A stretch of DNA of 63,904 nucleotides, from contig NZ_PVTQ01000018.1 in NCBI RefSeq assembly GCF_003003355.1, positions 1-63,904 of the forward strand. Reading direction: 5' to 3'. The DNA is from Donghicola tyrosinivorans. GTDB lineage: Bacteria; Pseudomonadota; Alphaproteobacteria; Rhodobacterales; Rhodobacteraceae. Made by a program: the position numbers and the translations under genes. Each line of letters starts with the position of its first letter. Within the stretch, counting starts at the first letter, position 1. The notes below the pieces were generated by a model. That model worked only from the letters and a program-made list of their open reading frames with translations, did no database searches and had not been told where the DNA came from. Positions 43,562 to 52,045 of the stretch are shown piece after piece.

Positions 43562-44461
43562 ATGGAACAAACGTCCCAGCGCCGTTTGACGGCGAAAGAT
43601 TTTAGTCCCGAACTGCTCGAACTTTATGACTTTTACGCCCACGGCATGATTACCAAACGCGAGTTTCTGGACCGCGCCGGAAAGTTCGCCATCGGCGGTT
43701 TGGCGGCCACAACCATTCTTGGGTTGATGAAGCCGAACTATGCGCTGGCCGAACAGGTCAGCTTTAACGATCCTGACATCAAGGCCGAATGGATCACCTA
43801 TCCGTCCCCAAACGGACACGGCGAGATCCGTGGTTATCTGGTGCGTCCAAGCGGACTGGAAAAGGCTCCGGCCGTCGTGGTCGTCCATGAGAACCGCGGT
43901 CTAAACCCCTACATTCAGGACGTGGCGCGGCGGGTTGCGAAAGCAGGTTTCATTGCGCTGGCCCCTGACGGGCTAACCCCGATGGGTGGCTATCCTGGCA
44001 ATGACGACGAAGGGCGCGAGCTGCAAAAGCAGGTAGATGGCACCAAGCTGATGAATGATTTCTTCGCCGCGATCGAGTTTCTGATGGCCCATGAAGATGT
44101 CACCGGAAAGGTCGGGATCACGGGCTTTTGCTACGGTGGCGGCGTCGCCAATGCAGCAGCGGTGGCGTATCCCGAACTGGGCGCGGCAGTGCCGTTCTAC
44201 GGGCGTCAGCCCGACGCGGCGGATGTGCCTTTGATCAACGCGCCGATCCTGTTGCATTACGGCGGTTTGGATGAGCGGGTGAACGCGGGCTGGCCCGCCT
44301 ATAAAGCCGCGCTGGATGAAAACGCCAAGACTTATGAAGCCTACATCTATGAGGGCGCGAACCACGGGTTTCACAACGATTCAACTCCGCGCCATGATCC
44401 AGAAGATGCCGAACTGGCATGGTCGCGCACGATAGATTGGTTCAAACGTAACCTTGTTTAA
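43562..44461 (+). CDS. Dienelactone hydrolase-family protein with an export-like signal
   Basis: 299 residues from the ATG at 43562 (TTGGAGGAATCC upstream). The catalytic triad of dienelactone hydrolases is visible: Cys in ITGFCYGGGVA (about 191), Asp in GGLDERVNAG (about 236) and His in GANHGFHN (about 267), plus the PAVVVVHENRGLNPYIQD strand. Residues 35-65 (TKREFLDRAGKFAIGGLAAT) resemble a twin-arginine signal with KR for RR, so it may be periplasmic. It stands alone with its own terminator; the true substrate is unknown. Confidence 0.87.
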   Translation: MEQTSQRRLTAKDFSPELLELYDFYAHGMITKREFLDRAGKFAIGGLAATTILGLMKPNYALAEQVSFNDPDIKAEWITYPSPNGHGEIRGYLVRPSGLEKAPAVVVVHENRGLNPYIQDVARRVAKAGFIALAPDGLTPMGGYPGNDDEGRELQKQVDGTKLMNDFFAAIEFLMAHEDVTGKVGITGFCYGGGVANAAAVAYPELGAAVPFYGRQPDAADVPLINAPILLHYGGLDERVNAGWPAYKAALDENAKTYEAYIYEGANHGFHNDSTPRHDPEDAELAWSRTIDWFKRNLV

Positions 44462-44472
44462 TCCGACACTGA

Positions 44473-44507
44473 CCCTGCCGGATCAGGTTCGGCGGGGTTC
44501 TTCTTTG
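44473..44507 (+). terminator. Rho-independent terminator of the hydrolase gene
   Basis: CCCTGCCG (44473-44480) pairs with CGGCGGGG (44490-44497), followed by TTCTTCTTT, starting 12 bases after the stop codon. Confidence 0.85.
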
Positions 44508-44610
44508 ACGAAGTACAGGTGAAGTTGACCGTGGTCTATCAGAGTTATTTCAAGCCTGAATGAAACTGCTCCGTTACTGAAAATAAGGCATGACGCGTTT
44601 AGCTTGAAGA

Positions 44611-45696
44611 TTACAAGGTGTGACGAAGATAGCGATCCGGATTTGCAATCTCTGCGCATTTCTCAGTAATCGTATCCAGTCTCACCAGCATTCCTAAGAT
44701 ACCCGCTTTTTGTAAACCACTTGCCAAGGTTTCTTTGGTTACTCCCAGCATATGACCAAGAGATCTGATGATCGTTATTGCGGCGTCCTGTGTCTGAGGT
44801 TCTTCAGGGAAGAAGGCACTGACAGATTTTAGATCGCTCCAGCGTTTGACTTCTGAGCGCGATTTTTTTTGAGTATCTGATTTTAATGGTTCTATGTGCC
44901 GGACGTTTTGTCCGTCTGTGGCGGTCGTTTTGTTTGTGTTTGACCGCGGGCAGGGGGTTGGTTTTGGGGTGCTTTCGACGGCGGTAGGTTGCTCTGCGGG
45001 TTGATCATCGGGGGCCACAAGGCCCTGCATCCAATTCAGCAGCGCACGGATTTCAGTGACAGAGGTGGTCGCACGGCGCAGGATGTTGCGCACGCCCAAC
45101 AGCCGTTCGGTGACATGTGTTGGCAGTGACAGGTCTCCACACAAGCCAAGCAGTTTGCCGATGCGGGCCTTCAGACCGCGCAGCTCTTGCTGTTCGGCTT
45201 CGCGCTTTTCGGCCAGTTCAACGATCTCTTCGGCACGAGAGAGCAGGGGGCTCAGATCAATCCCATAGGCACCGATCACGTGGCCACCTTCTTTGATCGG
45301 GAAGCGTTTGCCGTTGTTGCTGTCGCGGCGGGTGATCAGGCCAAGGCTTTCCAGCTTGTCGAAATGGCGGCGTAACTGGCGATCGGTCAGGCCTTTGGAG
45401 CGTTCGCAGAGTCGGTCGTTTGAGGCGTAGACCGTCAGCAAGGTTAGGGGTGTGATGGGGCGTTCCGATTGGGTTTGCGGATCGCGGCAGGCCAGAAAGC
45501 TAAACAGCGCATCCAGAACGACCAGATTGCTGGACCGCAGACCAAGGTCTTTGGCCGCCGTATTGACCGCTGCCAAAAGGGCGCGGCGGGTGATCGGTTT
45601 GAAGAAGGGTTGCGCGGCAATCGCCCCCATTCCTGCGAAGGGCAGGGCGCACGCCTGCTTTGCCCCGACGCGAACGGTCGTGGATGTGTGATTCAT
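44611..45696 (-). CDS. repC: Replication initiator RepC
   Basis: 361 residues from the ATG at 45696; a GTG at 45729 could add 11. The N-terminus (PFAGMGAIAAQPFFKPITRR, then SSNLVVLDALFSFL) and the central winged-helix region (RSKGLTDRQLRRHFDKLESL, LITRRDSNNGKRFPI) are those of RepC, which initiates replication at an origin normally inside its own coding sequence. It is a little shorter than most RepC proteins. It is third in the repABC operon and separated from repB by 240 bases that hold a candidate antisense RNA, the usual control of RepC synthesis. Confidence 0.93.
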   Translation of the reverse strand: MNHTSTTVRVGAKQACALPFAGMGAIAAQPFFKPITRRALLAAVNTAAKDLGLRSSNLVVLDALFSFLACRDPQTQSERPITPLTLLTVYASNDRLCERSKGLTDRQLRRHFDKLESLGLITRRDSNNGKRFPIKEGGHVIGAYGIDLSPLLSRAEEIVELAEKREAEQQELRGLKARIGKLLGLCGDLSLPTHVTERLLGVRNILRRATTSVTEIRALLNWMQGLVAPDDQPAEQPTAVESTPKPTPCPRSNTNKTTATDGQNVRHIEPLKSDTQKKSRSEVKRWSDLKSVSAFFPEEPQTQDAAITIIRSLGHMLGVTKETLASGLQKAGILGMLVRLDTITEKCAEIANPDRYLRHTL

Positions 45697-45734
45697 ATCA
45701 ATTTCAGCGGACAATAAGTGTTTGACCACCCAAA

Positions 45735-45830
45735 AGGTGTTGCGCTGATTCGAATGTTGGGCTACGAATTAGGTGCTAATCAAGTTCGGAGCCCCTCGTT
45801 TGCTTAACCGCTTTCGGGGGGTTTCTTCTT
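45735..45830 (+). ncRNA. Candidate antisense (ctRNA) incompatibility RNA
   Basis: In the repB-repC gap, on the strand opposite to the operon, AGCCCCTCG (45790-45798) pairs with CGGGGGGTT (45815-45823, with wobbles), followed by TTCTTCTT, a terminator. This is the position, orientation and ending expected for the small RNA that represses repC in repABC plasmids. The 5' end is a guess. Confidence 0.6.
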
Positions 45831-45878
45831 ATATGGCCTTCTGCTCCTCTGCTCTGTTTTCGTTCGTTGTTGGATAAA

Positions 45879-45932
45879 TTGACCAGTGGTCAAAATAGGT
45901 CCGTTTTGCTACCTAAATTGACCGCCGGTCAA
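45879..45932. promoter_or_regulatory. Twin palindromes, candidate parS (RepB-binding) sites
   Basis: TTGACCAGTGGTCAA (45879-45893) and TTGACCGCCGGTCAA (45918-45932) are perfect TTGACC-N3-GGTCAA palindromes 39 bases apart, just downstream of the repB stop. repABC partition sites are palindromes of this size, often in this gap; I see no other full copy in the window. Confidence 0.65.
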
Positions 45933-45937
45933 TCTGG

Positions 45938-46855
45938 TCACTTCTTCTGCCCGCGAAACTCGGCTAGCAAAGCATCCATCCGTTCGTCCAGAAATTCGGT
46001 AAAGCCATCGGTGTCATTTCCTTTGACTTTGATTAACAAACGGGAAGGGCTGCGTTCGATACGCAGGCTGCCGGATGCAACACTGCGCTTGGCGGCTTCG
46101 GGCTTGGCGGGTTGTTCGCTGGTGGTCAGTTGCTTGACCAGTGCGGTCAGGCGATCTTTGGAGGGCAGCGACATGTTGATCTGCTTCAGGACCTTTGCGG
46201 TGTCCTGACCCGCGTTGATCAATTCGCGCAACTGCAACCAAGGGCGGCGACCGGCGTCATGGGCGGGGCCGATGGCGCGGATGATCTCATCAGGGATCAC
46301 ACGAACCACGCCGAGCATCCGGCTGACGGTGGTCTCATCCACAGCCAGAACATCCATCACCTCATCGCGGGACAGATCATGTTCGATCAGGCTGTAGGCA
46401 TAGACCGCCTGTTCGATGTAGCTGCGTTGCAGGCGGGCGGCGTTCTCAAGCCCCTGCGAGACCAGCGCATCGTGGTCCGACATATCGGTGATATGGGCGC
46501 GGACGGGGATGCCGATCTGGCGGCAGGCCTCGATCCGGCGGCGACCAAAGACCACCTCATAGGGACGATCCGCGCCTTTGGTGCGGCGCAGCAGAACGGG
46601 CAGCTTTTGGCCCGACCGTTCGATTGATGTTTTCAGATCTTCCAGACCGTCGCTAACGCTGAAGCGGTCCTTGATGATGCTGTCCTGAATAAGGGCGGTA
46701 TCCACGTCTTGCGGTGCGCCAGAACTTAGATGCTCTAGACCCTTTTGGACGGCCATAACGCCAGAGGTCTTGCGCGGGGCAGGGGCGGTCTCTTCGCCCG
46801 CCGATTTACCTTCCTTAACCCGCTTGAGGCTGCTGGCCAGTAGATCTTTCCTCAT
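45938..46855 (-). CDS. repB: Partition protein RepB (ParB family)
   Basis: 305 residues. The ParB N-terminal domain is clear (DLKTSIERSGQKLPVLLRRT and the arginine-rich box YEVVFGRRRIEACRQIGI), followed by the HTH DEVMDVLAVDETTVSRML. It binds the partition site and works with RepA to segregate the replicon. Its ATG overlaps the repA stop (ATGA at 46852). Confidence 0.95.
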   Translation of the reverse strand: MRKDLLASSLKRVKEGKSAGEETAPAPRKTSGVMAVQKGLEHLSSGAPQDVDTALIQDSIIKDRFSVSDGLEDLKTSIERSGQKLPVLLRRTKGADRPYEVVFGRRRIEACRQIGIPVRAHITDMSDHDALVSQGLENAARLQRSYIEQAVYAYSLIEHDLSRDEVMDVLAVDETTVSRMLGVVRVIPDEIIRAIGPAHDAGRRPWLQLRELINAGQDTAKVLKQINMSLPSKDRLTALVKQLTTSEQPAKPEAAKRSVASGSLRIERSPSRLLIKVKGNDTDGFTEFLDERMDALLAEFRGQKK

Positions 46856-48054
46856 GCCGAACGTCCCCAGCTGGCCTGAATGATCTGCTCCATCTCATCA
46901 GTGATCTCATGGACCGACTGGATGGCGCGTTCATAGGTCTTGCGGTTTTTGACTTCGGTCAGGTCCACTTCCAGCACCGTCTGCTGAGAGATGCCCGCCT
47001 CACTGACGGCCGAGGATTTCAGGAAGGCCGATTTCATCACGGCATCGCCGAACAGTTCGCGGATAAAGCCCGCCAGGTCCACTTGGGTCGCGACGTTTGT
47101 GTCGAAGCGGCTCAGCAGGAAGCGGAAGTTATCAAACAGGCCGATGCCTGCGTTTTCGTGCAGCACTTCGGTCAGGCTGGCCGCCATGTTCAGGAATTGC
47201 GCGGCTGATGCCATATCGACCCGCTCGGGGATCAGGGTCATCATGATATTCTGCGCCGCGCAGATCGCCGAGAGGGTAACGTAGCCAAGCTGCGGCGGGC
47301 AGTCCATGATCACCAGATCATAGTCATTCTCTACCGCCTTCAGGGCATCGCGGATTTTGTTGAAGAACACCGGCAGTTCGCCACGGCTCAGGGCCGAGGG
47401 GGTCTCATGTTCGAACTCGGCCACCTGAATGCCGCCCGGCACCAGATCAAGGTTCGGGAAATAGGTGGTCTTGATGATGTCGGTGATCGGAACGGGGCCT
47501 TCGCCGCTTTCCTTATCCTTGTAGCGGATCACATCATAGAGCGAGCCGGAGTCGAAGAAATCGATCTCGGGCTGGTAACCGAAGAAGGTGGTGATCGAGG
47601 CCTGCGGGTCGCAATCCATCACCAGCACCTTATAGCCCTTCAGCGCCAGTGCGTGGGCCACGTGAATACCGGTCGAGGTTTTACCCGACCCGCCCTTAAA
47701 GTTCACAAAGGCCCAGACCTGTAGCGCGTCCTTTTCCAGATCGCGGCGTCCGGGCATGAACTGTTCGGGCTTTTTGGCGGTCTCTGCCAGAACCTGACGG
47801 ATCTCTTGGATCTGTTCGGCGGTGTAGCGGCGGCGGTTACCGGGGCCCATCTCGACATCGGGGATGCGGCCTTCGTGATGGGCCTTGCGCAGATAGCCGT
47901 CGGCGACCCCAAGATAATAGCTGGCCTCACCGGCGCTAAAGCTGCGCAGGCTTTTGACGTCATGGGGTGCGAATGAGCTTTCGGACATCGCCTTCAGCGC
48001 TGTGGTCAGATCGCCTGCGAAGCCTTGCAAGTGCTTATGAAGTAGATTGGACAC
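46852..48054 (-). CDS. repA: Partition ATPase RepA (ParA family)
   Basis: 400 residues. An N-terminal MerR/ParA-type HTH (YYLGVADGYLRKAHHEGRIP) is followed by the deviant Walker A FKGGSGKTSTGIHVAHALA near residue 120 and Walker B-type VIMDCPPQLGYVT. It separates plasmid copies with RepB and represses the repABC promoter. First gene of the operon; the region upstream (48055-48561) must hold that promoter. Confidence 0.95.
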   Translation of the reverse strand: MSNLLHKHLQGFAGDLTTALKAMSESSFAPHDVKSLRSFSAGEASYYLGVADGYLRKAHHEGRIPDVEMGPGNRRRYTAEQIQEIRQVLAETAKKPEQFMPGRRDLEKDALQVWAFVNFKGGSGKTSTGIHVAHALALKGYKVLVMDCDPQASITTFFGYQPEIDFFDSGSLYDVIRYKDKESGEGPVPITDIIKTTYFPNLDLVPGGIQVAEFEHETPSALSRGELPVFFNKIRDALKAVENDYDLVIMDCPPQLGYVTLSAICAAQNIMMTLIPERVDMASAAQFLNMAASLTEVLHENAGIGLFDNFRFLLSRFDTNVATQVDLAGFIRELFGDAVMKSAFLKSSAVSEAGISQQTVLEVDLTEVKNRKTYERAIQSVHEITDEMEQIIQASWGRSA

Positions 48055-48561
48055 GGGTATGCCTGTAAACTGCTGGGGACTAAGGAACGCTTTCGTCCCG
48101 TTTTTTGTCTTCTTAGCGTTCAGTTTATGCCTTCAGGCTGGGAAGCTGGCAAGAATTCTTTCAGGGGATAAAGACGCTCAGGGGGCTGTTTTGCCGGTCA
48201 AAGCGTTCTTAATCCTAAGGTGACGGATGAATTTCGATCCGTAAGTGTTTGTTATTTATGAATAACGTATGTGGCAACCGGTCCGCAACGCCCGTTTTTC
48301 AACAAAAACCGTGATTTTCGTGTTCGGAACGCCTGATAGTCCTTAATGACGCATTTCCCCCGAATTTTGCGCCGCTGACCGAATCTGACGCGACTCGGGG
48401 CACGGCGGTAGGGCAGGGACCTTTTGCATGGTGCCTTACATGGTCTCGGGCAGACCAAACGGCCCGCCGATGGCCCTGTATGCACGTCAAAGGTGTAAGG
48501 AATACCTGCCTTGGCACATGAAAATTCCCGCCCATACTTTCAGCTTTCAAGGGTGGTACGA
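48055..48561. promoter_or_regulatory. Divergent region upstream of repA and the cyclase
   Basis: 507 bases without a gene. GTTATT-TATG-AATAAC (48251-48266) is a perfect 6-bp inverted repeat that could be an operator of repABC. GGTCAA at 48198 is a half-site of the TTGACC palindromes. The cyclase Shine-Dalgarno sequence (AAGGGTGG) is near 48549. I see no RNA gene. Confidence 0.5.
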
Positions 48562-49914
48562 ATGATGAGAGCCGAAGTTTCCATACGATCGCCAGAAAGC
48601 GATCCGAGGCGCCAGAGGGCGGCGGCGATCCGTGCCCTGCTGCAAGTGCCGCCGCTGTATAAGGTGGTGACCTTCGGTCAGGACCCCAGCGATGACGACC
48701 GGACGCGGCGACTGAAAACCATGGCGGTGATCGTCGCGGTGGTGATGACGCTCTTTTCCGCCTCGATGCTGTTTGTGCCGGAACGCTCGCTTTTCCTGCG
48801 CCGGCTGGATGTGCTGATCGTGGCGGCAGAGGTAAACGGCTTGTTCTGGTACTGGCGCATCCGCACGGCGCCTTCGCTGTTCTACTTGGTGGTGCCGCCC
48901 TATTTCGCCTTCATGGCGTTTTCCGCATTGATCAATGGCACGACCGAGGGCGATCACTTTGCCATCATGCTGATCCCGACAGCCGCAGTGGTCATTCTGG
49001 GGCCGGATCGCGCTTTGGGCTGGTTGGCTGCGGCGTTGGCAACGCTGTTTGCGGTCTATAGTCTGGACCCGTACCTGCCCCATTGGACGTTTGAAAGCGT
49101 GCGCAGCGTCGGGCATCCGGACGGCTCGCTGTTCCATTCGGCCTACAAACAGCATCCGACCTTTTTGGAAATGGAAACAACGATCTACGCGACGATCTTG
49201 TTCTTCTTCATCACCCGCTCGGCCTACATCCAGTTGACCCGCATGGGAGAGCAAATCAAGGCCGAGAAAGCCAAGGTCGACCAACTGATGGACGCGGTCT
49301 ATCCGGCCTCGGTCAGTGAACGCTTGAAGGTTACGGACGGTCAGATCATCGCAGATGACATCCCAGAGGCCTCCGTTCTTTATGCGGACCTTGAGGGCTT
49401 TTCGCGGTTCACCAAGCAAAACGATCCTCAAGATGTGGTGGCCTTTCTGGACGCAATGTTCGGTCGCTTCGACATGCTGGCCGAGCATCACGGTGTCGAA
49501 AAGATCAAAACCATTGGCGATGGCTATCTGGCGGCCTCGGGAGTGCTGGCCGAGGATACCTCGGACGCCGCTGATCTGTGTGCCTTGGGGCTGGATATGA
49601 TCCATGCGGTGCAGGTGCTGTCCAAGGTGCATGGTGTCTCGATCGGGGTGCGGATCGGGATTCATACGGGGCCGGTGATGGCTGGCGTTATGGGCCGCAA
49701 GCGTCCTCACTTCGACATCTGGGGCGGCACGGTGAATATGGCGCACCGGCTGCAAGCCACGGCGCCGCGCAACACGATCCAGATTTCAGAGGAAACCTGC
49801 GGACGCGTGGCGGGAGTTTTCGATTTCAAACATCGGGGCGATGTGCGGATGAAAGGGCTGGGATTTGTGCCGTGCTGGACGCTTAAGCCCACCCTCTTAA
49901 AGGCCGCCGCATGA
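48562..49914 (+). CDS. Membrane-anchored class III adenylate/guanylate cyclase
   Basis: 450 residues from the ATG at 48562; a TTG at 48511 is possible but less likely. About six hydrophobic helices lie between residues 50 and 230, then a short coiled linker (EQIKAEKAKVDQLMDAVYPA) and the catalytic domain. Both metal aspartates are present (VLYADLEGFSRF and KTIGDGYLAASG), as is the substrate-binding DIWGGTVNMAHRLQA. The Asp of DIWGG fits adenine specificity, so cAMP is the likely product. It is first of three overlapping or closely spaced genes that include a cyclic-nucleotide-binding membrane protein. Confidence 0.92.
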   Translation: MMRAEVSIRSPESDPRRQRAAAIRALLQVPPLYKVVTFGQDPSDDDRTRRLKTMAVIVAVVMTLFSASMLFVPERSLFLRRLDVLIVAAEVNGLFWYWRIRTAPSLFYLVVPPYFAFMAFSALINGTTEGDHFAIMLIPTAAVVILGPDRALGWLAAALATLFAVYSLDPYLPHWTFESVRSVGHPDGSLFHSAYKQHPTFLEMETTIYATILFFFITRSAYIQLTRMGEQIKAEKAKVDQLMDAVYPASVSERLKVTDGQIIADDIPEASVLYADLEGFSRFTKQNDPQDVVAFLDAMFGRFDMLAEHHGVEKIKTIGDGYLAASGVLAEDTSDAADLCALGLDMIHAVQVLSKVHGVSIGVRIGIHTGPVMAGVMGRKRPHFDIWGGTVNMAHRLQATAPRNTIQISEETCGRVAGVFDFKHRGDVRMKGLGFVPCWTLKPTLLKAAA

Positions 49915-50273
49915 TGGCGTGGGTGGCCCCGCTGATCGCCTTGCAGGTCAAACATGTGCTGTTCGATTTCTGTTGTCAGACCGGCTGGATCCTAGAGGGA
50001 AAGGCCCGATACGGCGCTGCGGGCGGCGTCTTGCACGCGGGCCTACATGGCGCGGGAAGTTTTCTGGTTCTGCTTTTTGTGGCGGCCCTGCCGGTCGCGC
50101 TGGTCCTGTCCTTGCTTGAGGCCGTTGCCCACTATCACATCGATTGGCTGAAAGCGCGGGTGGGCGACAAGGCAGACACAGGGTCACCACGGTATTGGTG
50201 CCTGTTCGGGCTGGACCAGTTGCTGCACCAACTGACGATGATCACCGTGCTGGCCATCGCGCTAACTCTTTGA
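49911..50273 (+). CDS. DUF3307-type small membrane protein
   Basis: 120 residues with three or four hydrophobic helices. The conserved pattern of DUF3307 proteins is visible: HVLFDFCCQTGWI at the start, GVLHAGLHGAGSF, AHYHIDWLKARVGD and LDQLLHQLTMI near the end. The repeated histidine/aspartate pairs could bind metal. Its ATG overlaps the cyclase stop and the Popeye-like gene follows 16 bases later, so it is co-translated with a cyclic-nucleotide system, perhaps as a membrane partner. No function is known. Confidence 0.78.
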   Translation: MMAWVAPLIALQVKHVLFDFCCQTGWILEGKARYGAAGGVLHAGLHGAGSFLVLLFVAALPVALVLSLLEAVAHYHIDWLKARVGDKADTGSPRYWCLFGLDQLLHQLTMITVLAIALTL

Positions 50274-50289
50274 AGGGGAGGAAAAGACA

Positions 50290-50970
50290 ATGATCATGTT
50301 CGATTTCGGCCCCTCGATCTTTGCGCAAGGGGCGCTGCTGTTCTACGTGATCGGCCTTTTGATGCGCGACGGGCTAAAGCTGCGGCTGTTCCTGCTGGCG
50401 GGCACCAGTTGCTATCTGGCCTATTACTACACCATCGCAGACCAGCCGCTTTGGGATGCGATCATTTCAAGCTCGGCCATCGGGATCGCCAATCTTTACG
50501 CGATCTTCAGCATTTTGCTGGAGCGTACAACCTTCACCATGTCCCATGAGGACAAAGAGCTATACGCCCATTTCCCCACCATGACCCCCGGCCAGTTCCG
50601 CCGGATCATGCGGTTTGCCCATCATGTGGATGTCACCCGCACCCAGAAACTGACCTGTGAGGGGCACCCGCCGCAGGCGCTGTATTTTGTCTCGCACGGG
50701 CCTATGACGCTTGAGCGTGATGACCGCTCGGTCGCTTTATCCGGTGGGCAGTTCATCGGTGAGGTGTCCTTTATTGGCGGTCGCGACACCCCCGCCAGCG
50801 CCACCGTCAGCGTGTCGAAAGGGGCAAGGTTTGTCTCATGGGACCGGCGCAAGCTGGATCGGGAATTGGAAAAGTCCAAGCCCATCGCCAACGCCTTTAG
50901 CGCCCTGTTCAACCGAGACCTCAGCGCGAAGGTCACCCAAAGCTGGCCAGGGGCCTATGCGCCGAAATAG
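50290..50970 (+). CDS. Popeye-like membrane cyclic-nucleotide-binding protein
   Basis: 226 residues. Three membrane helices (about 10-26, 32-48, 54-78) are followed by a cytoplasmic cyclic-nucleotide-binding fold (100-210) with LYFVSHGPMTLERDDRSVAL and FIGEVSFIGGRDTPASATV. The glycine and glutamate of the phosphate-binding cassette are kept, but the arginine usually before the ATV strand is serine. There is no DNA-binding domain. The three-helix plus CNBD plan is that of Popeye (POPDC) proteins. With the cyclase two genes upstream it forms a maker-and-receiver pair in the same membrane. GGGGAGG precedes the ATG. Confidence 0.75.
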   Translation: MIMFDFGPSIFAQGALLFYVIGLLMRDGLKLRLFLLAGTSCYLAYYYTIADQPLWDAIISSSAIGIANLYAIFSILLERTTFTMSHEDKELYAHFPTMTPGQFRRIMRFAHHVDVTRTQKLTCEGHPPQALYFVSHGPMTLERDDRSVALSGGQFIGEVSFIGGRDTPASATVSVSKGARFVSWDRRKLDRELEKSKPIANAFSALFNRDLSAKVTQSWPGAYAPK

Positions 50971-51593
50971 ACCGGTGCGTCCCCTTCGTGCCACTGGGCG
51001 AATTTCGGCATGGCACGGGCAAAGCGGGGGCTCTCCAGAAAGCGGTTCAGCCAAGCGATCAGATCGGGCCAAGGCTGCGCGTCGAACCAAGCGCGGTCGA
51101 TATGGGCGAACTGGCGCACAAAGGGCGCAATCGCAAGATCGGCAAGGGTCTCTCGGTCGCCCATCAGCCAATCCTGCCCGTTTAGGCGCTGGTCCAGATC
51201 GCGCAGATAGCTTGATGCCGTGGCGCGCTGCGCCTCCGGGTCACTGTCGGGATAGCGGGTGACGTATTTCGTCCGGTCCAGCGCCGTTTTGAACGGCCCG
51301 TCATTGGCGGTGATCAGATCCCATCCCGCTTGGGACATTTTCAGCAGGTTTTCTGGATCGTTATGGCGCAAAGCCCAGACCATGATGTCGAGACTTTCGT
51401 CAATTATCACATCCCCCGCCTTCATGGTCGGCACCGTCCCCGTGGGCGAAGTCGCTAGAAAAGCCTGCGGCTTGTCCCGCAGCACCACTTCGCGCAGTTC
51501 AACCGTGAGCCCCGCACTCAGCACCCCCAACCGCGCTCGCATCGCATAGGGGCATCGGCGAAAACTGTAGAGGATCGGGGGCAGGTTGGACAT
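50955..51593 (-). CDS. Glutathione S-transferase family protein
   Basis: 212 residues. A thioredoxin-fold N-terminus (PILYSFRRCPYAMRARLGVL, SPTGTVPTM and DESLDIMVW) and an all-helical C-terminus (DLAIAPFVRQFAHIDRAWF) define a bacterial GST. The CPYAMRAR motif offers a catalytic cysteine, as in omega/beta-type enzymes. It converges with the Popeye-like gene, overlapping by 16 bases, and stands alone. Confidence 0.88.
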   Translation of the reverse strand: MSNLPPILYSFRRCPYAMRARLGVLSAGLTVELREVVLRDKPQAFLATSPTGTVPTMKAGDVIIDESLDIMVWALRHNDPENLLKMSQAGWDLITANDGPFKTALDRTKYVTRYPDSDPEAQRATASSYLRDLDQRLNGQDWLMGDRETLADLAIAPFVRQFAHIDRAWFDAQPWPDLIAWLNRFLESPRFARAMPKFAQWHEGDAPVYFGA

Positions 51594-51685
51594 GGGGTCG
51601 TTCTTGATGGGATGAAGTGGTATACGCCAACATCAATTCCCGCACCCTCCGGGTCAACCCACCTGCAAGTTTGGCATAGTAGGGG

Positions 51686-52045
51686 CTACCCCAGCAGCCG
51701 GTTTAACAAGCCCTCTAGGGGCGCAGCTGCCCATGCGAATGCTTTGCCTATTTCGCCGACCTTCTTTGCGATATTTAGGGCATCCTTTTGGCTGAGGTCA
51801 TTTTTCTCCAAAGCGTCCTTGATGGGTTCAAGCTCTGCTATGGCGTTTTGCAAGTCATTGATTGACTTGCCATTTGCGAGTTGGGCGGCCTTTAGGTCTT
51901 TCAAGGTTTGCAGCCAAAGTGTGCCTTCATTCTTGTGGTCTGAGGCAACTGTTGCTGTAGCAGTATTGTTGTTGCCCTGAACAATATTGCCGCTGGCGAA
52001 ATGTCCGCCGTTTAGGTTTATATTGAGATTTCCTTTGCTTGTCAT
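51686..52045 (-). CDS. Unknown small protein with an N-rich GNI-x-QG motif
   Basis: 119 residues, not recognised. The first 30 residues are asparagine-, glycine- and threonine-rich (NLNGGHFASGNIVQGNNNTA), a pattern suggestive of a short beta-helical or amyloid-like segment. Residues 40-95 are a heptad-like amphipathic helix (LKDLKAAQLANGKSINDLQ), and the C-terminus KAFAWAAAPLEGLLNRLLG is amphipathic. Its ATG overlaps the TAA of the membrane protein upstream (TAATG). The GNIVQGNNNT motif recurs at the C-terminus of that protein. Base composition is AT-richer than the neighbours, suggesting recent acquisition. Confidence 0.7.
   Translation of the reverse strand: MTSKGNLNINLNGGHFASGNIVQGNNNTATATVASDHKNEGTLWLQTLKDLKAAQLANGKSINDLQNAIAELEPIKDALEKNDLSQKDALNIAKKVGEIGKAFAWAAAPLEGLLNRLLG

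Noticed and set aside
48547-49755. A 402-codon open frame antisense to the adenylate cyclase gene
   Set aside because: It mirrors the cyclase codon pattern, is rich in His/Arg/Gln, has no homology-like motifs and no Shine-Dalgarno sequence; it is a shadow of the GC-rich gene.
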